Assembly (NCBI GenBank): GCA_017590115.1
Contig: JAGGNK010013559.1
Location: 814,933 to 878,932, forward strand
From: Montifringilla adamsi
Lineage: Eukaryota > Chordata > Aves > Passeriformes > Passeridae
Direction: 5' to 3'
DNA length: 64,000 nt
Part shown: piece after piece, positions 59,801 through 64,000 of the stretch
Layout of the letters: the number at the start of each line of letters is the position of its first letter
How positions within the stretch are numbered: the stretch's first letter is position 1
The notes under the pieces: generated by a model
The model's input: the letters and a program-made list of their open reading frames with translations, nothing else
What the model was told of the DNA's origin: nothing
Database searches by the model: none
Program-made: the position numbers and the translations under genes

Positions 59801-62202
59801 TGGGAAGGTGTCTGGAGCACCAGGAGCAGCTGAGAGAGCTGGGGGACTCAGCCTGGAAAAAAGGAGGCTCAGGAGGGACTTTCTGGCTCTCCACAACTCT
59901 TTGATGGGAGGGGGGAGCTGGGGAGGAGTTGGGCTCTGCTCCCAGGGAACAAGGGACAGGAAAAGAGGAAACAGCCTCAAGTTGTGCTGGGGGAGGTTTA
60001 GGTTGAATACTGGAGAAAATTTCTTTCCTGAAAGAGTGGTCAGGCACTGGCACAGGCTGCCCAGGGCAGTGGTGGGGTCACCATCCTTGGAAGTGTTTAA
60101 AAAACATGTGGATGTGGCTCTTGGGAACATGGTGTAGTGGTGAACACGACAGTGCTGGGGAAGTGGTTAGACTTGAGGATTTTAGAGACTTCCTCCAAGT
60201 GTCCTCCAAGTGGCCAGTGAGTCTCCTCAGTGACTCTGTGATTTCATGATTCTCTAAGCCCCAGGGACGTTCATGCAGCCCAGCTGCCAGGAGTGCGGTG
60301 ACATCTGTCAGGAATAACATTGTGCCCTAAGAAGGCAACAGCAAAGACTGAGCCCTCAGCCACTGGATGGAAGAACTCAGTGAGGGTAACAAGAGAAATT
60401 TGAGGAATAGTTTGTGGAATGAATAAAGAGAGGGCCCAAAGCAGCTACAGGACACCAGCAATGCAGGCACATCCAGAGGACTTGCAGATGACATCTGTAT
60501 TGGACAGACTTGTAGGAAGTGTTCCCAAGAGCAGAATGAGTGGGTATGTGTGTAATTACAACGTACCAGGGAAGAGCTGACACAGCTTTGGGAAAGGAAA
60601 ATCTGGCTCACAGCCGCAGAGGAGCTCCTGGAGGGATGCAGAGAGCTGCCGAGGCTGCTGTGGGCTACTGGAATAAAAAAAGCTTCCAAATAAATTCAGC
60701 TGTCATGGGATAAGAGGGAAGATCTTCACATGTTTAAGTCCCTCTGAAAGGGACAGGGGTAGGGATCCCTGGGCTATCCATAACCATTTTTCTCCATGGC
60801 AGGAAAGCAGCTGAGGCATCCACCATGTGATGTACTCACAGCTCATCAAAGAAAGGAAGTGATAGTGAAGAGTCAAATCCCACCAGCAATGCTAATTTAA
60901 TCACCCTTAATGTCCTTGCCCTATTTTCCTAAGACCTGAGCTGAGAAGGATTTCTGAAGGAGCTGAGTGCTGGGGTGGGGAGGGGGGTGGAGTTTGACAC
61001 TTCTCGTTTGATGAAAGTGAAATGAACACATGGCTTGGCATGAGCAGTGCTGGGCTCTGACCCAGCTCCTGCACTGAGCAAAGGGATGGCAGAGCTGTGA
61101 TGGATCATTTCAGGAAATGGCCAGCTCAGAAAATACTGTTGTGGCCCCATGCAAATCCCACTGCCACAGCTCTCTGCTGCTCCTGGCTCGGAAAACATCC
61201 AGGAAGCACAGCAAGGGCATTTCAGGCGATGAAGAGGGAGATCAAAGGGCTGCTTCATCCTGGACAAGGCTGGTTGAGGGCTGACACGGGAAGGTCTGTA
61301 ATGGTGAATGGTGGGTGAAAGGTGGGAGGAAGCTGCTGCTTTTTGTCCCTTCCAAGACAAAAAACATGACCGAGGGAGACCACGAGGTGGCAACACACTC
61401 CAGGAGAAGGATGTTCCCGCATCCCTGCTTTCCCAACCAGCTGACACCCACACAACCTTGCAAATCCAGAGTGAAGCAGAAACCATGCAAGATCTCATGT
61501 GAGTGACCCAGGGGGACACAGGCAGTCCCAGACGTGTGTCAGAGCCCCCTAAGTACTCTGGTTGTCCACGCAGTGCTCACCCTGTCCCCATCCCCACCAC
61601 TCCCTCGCTCCAGTCTGGGCAGGACAGCCCAGGGTACCCCCACCCTCTGCTCCTGGGCTCTGGCTGAGAGTTCCTCCATCATCACCCTACACAGAGCAGA
61701 AAAACTAAATCTCAGATAGGGATGGAACCTCTGGTGCAAACTGGACTGGGTACAGGTTATATATTCACCTCTGGTGGTCCATTCAGGGTCACCTGACCAC
61801 TGGGAACAGACCTCGTTCCCTCTCTCTGCTCTGTCAGCTCCCCTCACTGCCACCACACCCCGACCTTTACTGTCCCAGAGCACTTTCGGGGACAGGACTC
61901 TGCTGCAGCACTACACGACACCCCATGGATCTGAGGGCTTTTCTCCAAGCCTCCATGCACAGGGTCCCCAGGTCACAAAGCACCACTGATTCCCTTCCAC
62001 CCACATGGCCCTCACCAGGAGCAGAGCTGCTTCCCATCTGCCCCAGGAAGGAGACTGACTGTGGGGAAGGGGTGGGGGGCTTCGGTTCTGGGGCCTCACC
62101 TGTGAGACACCTGAGAGCCCTTGAGGCTGGACATGGTCTCCTCCAGGTTCTGACGTAGGTCCAGCACATTCTGCACTGTCCTCTTCCTCTGGGACTCGGG
62201 GT
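35776..62202 (-). CDS. NAV1: neuron navigator 1, C-terminal ~1,620 residues (29 exons)
   Basis: Cytoskeletal protein that tracks growing microtubule plus ends and guides neurite outgrowth and neuronal migration. 29 phase-consistent GT-AG exons, listed separately. In order: the exon starting [10 protein letters not shown]; Ser-rich MTCYDSD region; long Ser/Pro-rich microtubule-binding region with an SxIP-type EB1 motif (SSGIPVKP); coiled coil ([36 protein letters not shown]); KKKKKKSW basic tract; second coiled coil ([14 protein letters not shown]); and a C-terminal AAA+ domain with Walker A GPSGTGKT at about residue 1,300 of those encoded here, Walker B VILLDD and sensor-like GTTN. Length is consistent with the ~1,880-aa family once the ~260-290 N-terminal residues missing beyond 64000 are added. 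The paralogues NAV2 and NAV3 carry an N-terminal calponin-homology domain and different tails; the IESPDRET tail identifies NAV1. No frameshift or premature stop was seen. Confidence 0.96.
35872..36414 (-). other. NAV1: NAV1 intron before last exon
   Basis: 543 bp GT-AG intron, nothing else recognised. Other NAV1 introns above 300 bp without visible features: 36959-37452, 40365-41718, 41728-42153, 42276-42867, 43796-44299, 44471-45070 and 46873-47250. Confidence 0.8.
36415..36612 (-). CDS. NAV1: NAV1 window exon 28
   Basis: 66 codons, phase 0/0. Begins [20 protein letters not shown], ends SSLDSDPL. Follows the AAA+ core. Confidence 0.96.
36840..36958 (-). CDS. NAV1: NAV1 window exon 27
   Basis: 119 bp, phase 1 in, 0 out. 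Encodes (G)[18 protein letters not shown] to QEGAKDGLK. Confidence 0.96.
37453..37649 (-). CDS. NAV1: NAV1 window exon 26
   Basis: 197 bp. Encodes (R)[42 protein letters not shown](G). AAA+ small-subdomain region. Confidence 0.96.
37922..37993 (-). CDS. NAV1: NAV1 window exon 25 (sensor-1 region)
   Basis: 72 bp. Encodes (C)[18 protein letters not shown] to HLSF(R). GTTN corresponds to the sensor-1 Asn position of AAA+ folds. Confidence 0.95.
38183..38337 (-). CDS. NAV1: NAV1 window exon 24 (Walker B)
   Basis: 155 bp, phase 0 in. Encodes [18 protein letters not shown], then [14 protein letters not shown] (Walker B) to LTCKYHK(C). Confidence 0.96.
38437..38672 (-). CDS. NAV1: NAV1 window exon 23 (Walker A)
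   Basis: 236 bp. Encodes (G)[37 protein letters not shown] with the P-loop, and [15 protein letters not shown]. Confidence 0.97.
38771..38930 (-). CDS. NAV1: NAV1 window exon 22
   Basis: 160 bp, phase 0 in, 1 out. Encodes [20 protein letters not shown] and [20 protein letters not shown]. Confidence 0.96.
39084..39179 (-). CDS. NAV1: NAV1 window exon 21
   Basis: 32 codons, phase 0/0: [20 protein letters not shown] to DEAVCQVFK. Confidence 0.96.
39305..39402 (-). CDS. NAV1: NAV1 window exon 20
   Basis: 98 bp, phase 1 in. Encodes (D)[18 protein letters not shown] and [14 protein letters not shown]. Confidence 0.95.
39614..39788 (-). CDS. NAV1: NAV1 window exon 19
   Basis: 175 bp, phase 0 in, 1 out. 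Coiled-coil end [15 protein letters not shown] followed by a Ser/Pro-rich linker ending SPSPGDA. Confidence 0.95.
39919..40081 (-). CDS. NAV1: NAV1 window exon 18 (coiled coil)
   Basis: 163 bp, phase 2 in. Encodes (E)[37 protein letters not shown] and [10 protein letters not shown]. Confidence 0.95.
40168..40364 (-). CDS. NAV1: NAV1 window exon 17
   Basis: 197 bp, phase 0 in, 2 out. Begins [20 protein letters not shown], contains [20 protein letters not shown]. Confidence 0.96.
41719..41727 (-). CDS. NAV1: NAV1 window exon 16, 9-nt microexon (VYE)
   Basis: GTGTACGAG flanked by a strong acceptor (CCTTTTTTTCCAG) and donor (GTAAGT). Adds Val-Tyr-Glu in frame between the KKKKKKSW exon and the LRSSFNK exon, both at phase 0, and the same three residues occur at this place in the NAV1 sequence I know from human. 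A TGC lies about 24 nt upstream of the acceptor, as in SRRM4-regulated neural microexons. Confidence 0.9.
42154..42275 (-). CDS. NAV1: NAV1 window exon 15
   Basis: 122 bp. Encodes (E)[38 protein letters not shown] and SW: Ser-rich then strongly basic. Confidence 0.96.
42868..42979 (-). CDS. NAV1: NAV1 window exon 14
   Basis: 112 bp, phase 0 in, 1 out. Coiled coil [20 protein letters not shown] to GTDVTPK. Confidence 0.96.
43106..43189 (-). CDS. NAV1: NAV1 window exon 13
   Basis: 28 codons, phase 0/0: [20 protein letters not shown] then LAETAEEK. Coiled coil. Confidence 0.96.
43383..43460 (-). CDS. NAV1: NAV1 window exon 12
   Basis: 26 codons, phase 0/0: [20 protein letters not shown] then SQLSAN. 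Coiled coil. Confidence 0.96.
43550..43573 (-). CDS. NAV1: NAV1 window exon 11, 24-nt microexon
   Basis: GCTGAGGAGAAG and GATGCAGTCTGAG overlap to give AEEKMQSE, phase 0/0, with CTGCCAG acceptor and GTGAGC donor. Starts the first coiled coil. Confidence 0.92.
43743..43795 (-). CDS. NAV1: NAV1 window exon 10
   Basis: 53 bp, phase 1 in: (V)[17 protein letters not shown]. Donor GTAAGA. Confidence 0.94.
44300..44470 (-). CDS. NAV1: NAV1 window exon 9
   Basis: 171 bp. Encodes (V)[37 protein letters not shown] and [14 protein letters not shown]. Confidence 0.96.
45071..45219 (-). CDS. NAV1: NAV1 window exon 8
   Basis: 149 bp. Encodes (R)[18 protein letters not shown] and [20 protein letters not shown]. 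Confidence 0.95.
45375..45416 (-). CDS. NAV1: NAV1 window exon 7 (42 nt)
   Basis: 42 bp: (S)[13 protein letters not shown](R). The preceding intron (45417-45620) is a multiple of three and free of stops. Confidence 0.94.
45621..46076 (-). CDS. NAV1: NAV1 window exon 6
   Basis: 456 bp. Encodes (R)[58 protein letters not shown] and a Pro/Ala then Glu-rich low-complexity tract ending in LTHLD. The low-complexity part is less conserved. Confidence 0.95.
46179..46872 (-). CDS. NAV1: NAV1 window exon 5 (microtubule-binding, SxIP)
   Basis: 694 bp. Encodes (G)[57 protein letters not shown] (SxIP-type EB1-binding motif SGIP), [20 protein letters not shown] and VAELPPTPL. Basic, Ser/Pro-rich. Confidence 0.96.
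47251..47548 (-). CDS. NAV1: NAV1 window exon 4
   Basis: 298 bp, phase 0 in, 1 out. Begins [20 protein letters not shown]; contains [20 protein letters not shown]. Confidence 0.96.
47760..47898 (-). CDS. NAV1: NAV1 window exon 3
   Basis: 139 bp, phase 2 in. Encodes [37 protein letters not shown]. First exon after the 10-kb intron. Confidence 0.96.
48009..48066. repeat. 27-bp tandem duplication
   Basis: Two copies of 'ccatggcagggacatggcat' plus 'gcagggc', second copy diverging at its end. Confidence 0.9.
48590..48862 (+). mobile_element. CR1 LINE 3' end in NAV1 intron
   Basis: Landmarks 'tggcacaggctgcccagaga', 'atgttcaaggtcaggttgga', 'ttttaaggtccctttcaacc' and terminal 'catgattctgtgac'. Antisense to NAV1; the left boundary is approximate. 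Confidence 0.9.
49970..50700 (-). promoter_or_regulatory. NAV1: intragenic CpG island, candidate internal NAV1 promoter
   Basis: Very CpG-dense block inside the 10-kb NAV1 intron. On the - strand a donor (TGGCGG|GTAGGT) ends at 50027, so a first exon could lie between about 50.03 and 50.3 kb and splice to 47898. The open frame reading through it would leave GG, the same phase 2 remainder that exon 58058-58423 leaves. No start codon in a convincing context was identified. Confidence 0.45.
55475..55730 (-). promoter_or_regulatory. NAV1: possible second internal first exon of NAV1
   Basis: GC/CpG-rich patch with a consensus donor on the - strand (GCTGAG|GTAGGT) ending at 55475. An ATG upstream of it would leave phase 0, which does not match the next NAV1 exon, so any exon here would be non-coding or carry a short upstream frame. 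Weak support. Confidence 0.25.
55774..55950. repeat. minisatellite, ~16-17 bp unit ('ggggctgtgctgggtga')
   Basis: Head-to-tail copies; the first four are almost identical, later ones diverge (ctggataagagactgtg and similar). Confidence 0.92.
58058..58423 (-). CDS. NAV1: NAV1 window exon 2
   Basis: 366 bp, phase 2 out. Encodes (S)[58 protein letters not shown] and [14 protein letters not shown](G). Ser-rich, likely phosphorylated. Confidence 0.96.
58424..62099 (-). other. NAV1: NAV1 intron between window exons 1 and 2
   Basis: 3.7 kb. Holds a CR1 copy (59726-60252) and an AT-rich unique stretch near 59341-59500; otherwise nothing identifiable. Confidence 0.75.
59726..60252 (+). mobile_element. 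CR1 LINE 3' end in NAV1 intron
   Basis: Longest CR1 copy here: 'gagcccctcatgacaagaaa', 'tccagagaagggcaacaggg', 'ctcagcctggaaaaaaggag', 'gaacaagggacaggaaaaga', 'cctgaaagagtggtcaggca' and terminal 'gtgatttcatgattctc'. Antisense to NAV1. Confidence 0.93.
62100..62202 (-). CDS. NAV1: NAV1 window exon 1
   Basis: 103 bp, phase 1 in, 2 out. Encodes (D)[33 protein letters not shown](S). The upstream exon with the N-terminus is not in the window. Confidence 0.95.
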
Positions 62203-62240
62203 CTGTGGAGAGACAAGGTGATGGCTTTAAAGGGATGAGA

Positions 62241-62302
62241 GGATGGATGGATGGATGGATGGATGGATGGATGGATGGATGGATGGACGGATGGATGGAT
62301 GG
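62241..62302. repeat. (GGAT)n microsatellite
   Basis: About 15 tetranucleotide units with one interruption (ggac). Confidence 0.97.
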
Positions 62303-62763
62303 AGCACTCCCCTGCCCATGGCCATGACCAACAGCCCTGGCTCTGCCCATCAGGAAGGGACAAGGCAAGTCTGGCATCAGGCTGGAGCTGCACCACCCTG
62401 AAATGCCACTCCCAAGCATGCAGCTGGGATGGTGATGTCTAGTCCAGAAAGGATGAGCTGGCAGAGACCAAGTGGGGCCACAGGACCCACACAGGTCACA
62501 GGAACAGCAGTCCTGGAAGAATGTCCCCAAACCTGCCCCTGCATCCCCCAGGCCCCAGGGGTGCTCCAGCTTGGGAACATGGGTGCTGGAGCAGCATCAC
62601 TTGGTGTGCAGCCAGTGGGACCGAGGGGATGTTGAGGGGCGAAGGACACTGAGACCCACTCATGAAGGAATGGCTGCTTCTGTGCAGGGCTGGAGCAGCT
62701 GGTGGGACTGAGCCCCCACAGGCACAGCCCAGAGCTGAGTATCCCTAACCTGGACTTCTCCAT

Positions 62764-62960
62764 GTATACACACCCACGTCATGGGTGTGTACACACACAC
62801 AGAGCCATGCACCCCCCAAAATGCACATGAGCACATGCATCTACCCACATCACAACCACTTGTGCACACGTGCAGATATATACAGGCAGGTCCACAAACA
62901 CTTACACACACCTGCACACACAAACGTGTGCACACTGCCCAGAGACACCTACGTGGAGGT
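62764..62960. repeat. imperfect CA/AC-rich simple sequence
   Basis: Many short 'acacac' and 'cacatgc' stretches, low complexity, no fixed period. Confidence 0.7.
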
Positions 62961-63735
62961 ATAAGAACACAGACACCTGCACAGAGGAGGGGGTCACTCC
63001 TGGCCCAGCCCCAGCAGTGCTGTGGGCTCGGTGCCATGGCTCCAGCTCTGAGTCCCTGTCCCATTCACATGCACCCCGGGCACTAACAGCCGTGCCACTG
63101 GGGCTTTGATCCCCGATTTCAGCCTTTCAGCTGCAGCCTGCCACGGATCTGCAGTGACAGCAGGCGTCAGGGACATGGGATGTGGCTCCTCCTAATGTAA
63201 CGTGGCAACCAGCGCTTCAGGATTTGCAACGGTACCGGCACCATGTGAACTGCAGGGACAGGGGGATGGGGGACACCGACAGCACACACCCCAGCAGCTC
63301 CCCACAAAGGCACAGCCACATGCCAGTGCTCAAGCAGGGCTCCTTGCGTGTTCCTTGTCCCCATCACACTCTGGCCACGCCTCAGGCAGCACCCATGGGT
63401 GCTGCCCCGTCCCCAAGCTCCCCTTGCCCACCTGCCTGGGCAGGAGCACCTCAGACCAGTGAAGCGGCCCTGATTTACACACCCCTGAGCCTGGAAGGGG
63501 GTGACAAGCAGGAACAGCCCGATGAGACGGGTTCAATGAAGCAGGTTAAAGTCAGTTGTAGATGAGGCAAAAGGGCTGGTGAGCCCACAGGGCACCCAAC
63601 GTGGCCAGCCACATCAGAGCATAAGGACACCCATCCCTGCATGTGTCCAATCACCCCAGTCCAGGTCCCAGAACCTGGCTCAGCAGGACACAAGTCATTA
63701 TTAACTCATTATTAAAATCTCCATTGTAGAGATTA

Positions 63736-63851
63736 GAGGAGTTAATCAAAGGCAGAGAAGCTCCAAGTGCATGTTACAATGGCACTGACCCACATCCCCA
63801 GCTTCACCATTGCACCAGTGGAGGAGTTAATCAAAGGCACAGAAGCTCCAA
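63736..63851. repeat. 31-bp direct repeat, two copies 85 bp apart
   Basis: Copies at 63736-63766 and 63821-63851 ('gaggagttaatcaaaggc', then 'gaagctccaa') differ at one base. Confidence 0.9.
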
Positions 63852-64000
63852 ATGGTCCCCAAAGCCACAGGATGGGGAGGCACAGGCAGTACAGGAGAGG
63901 GATGGAGCTGAGGTGGTTGCACACATGGAATGAGGGTGCAGAAGAGGCTCAAGAGGCCCTCAGTGCTGAAGGGTGGCACCCACCTTGCTCTGCAGCCAGG

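Larger units (their letters stand above)
62203..64000 (-). other. NAV1: NAV1 intron (partial)
   Basis: No upstream NAV1 exon found to the window end. Contains a GGAT microsatellite (62241-62302), CA-rich sequence (about 62760-62960) and a dispersed 31-bp duplication (63736-63851). Confidence 0.7.

Noticed and set aside
62203..64000. Search for the NAV1 exon upstream of DPESQ
   Set aside because: No frame with the expected N-terminal NAV1 features and a phase-1 donor was found; it is presumably beyond the window.

Overview
This is a vertebrate nuclear window, almost certainly avian. It has GC-rich, compact multi-exon genes with GT-AG introns, several truncated CR1-type LINE copies, few other interspersed repeats and one short assembly gap (26 N at 30894-30919). 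The gene content (PPP1R12B, SYT2, NAV1) matches the block found on human 1q32, so a bird microchromosome is the best guess; the species cannot be read from the sequence alone. Nothing prokaryotic, viral or CRISPR-like was seen. Most long open frames are GC-driven shadows; the real coding sequence is in short spliced exons.

Layout. (1) 1-~6.86 kb, + strand: last intron, final coding exon (3753-3839, leucine zipper) and long 3' UTR of PPP1R12B, the MYPT2 subunit of myosin phosphatase. (2) ~6.86-7.97 kb: short convergent intergenic space holding a CR1 copy. (3) ~7.97-30.9 kb, - strand: SYT2, complete for coding sequence (8 coding exons, 418 codons), with a ~3.6 kb 3' UTR, a ~13.9 kb 5' intron and a probable CpG-island first exon ending at 30801 beside the N gap. 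(4) ~30.9-32.28 kb: intergenic, one CR1. (5) ~32.28-64 kb, - strand: NAV1, with a ~3.5 kb 3' UTR and 29 coding exons covering about 1,620 C-terminal residues including the coiled coils and AAA+ domain; the N-terminal exons lie beyond 64000.

All exon borders were placed by eye from splice consensus, and phase closes across every junction (SYT2 sums to 418 codons; the NAV1 exons to 1,619 complete codons plus one split codon). The genes are functionally independent: myosin phosphatase targeting, synaptic Ca2+ sensing, and microtubule plus-end/neurite guidance.

Most worth checking: the direct SYT2-NAV1 adjacency, which differs from mammals and lies next to the gap; a 9-nt and a 24-nt microexon in NAV1; an intragenic CpG island in NAV1 with a phase-compatible donor; an AT-rich candidate conserved element in SYT2 intron 1; and two stop-free, in-frame NAV1 introns. 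I found no convincing novel gene system.
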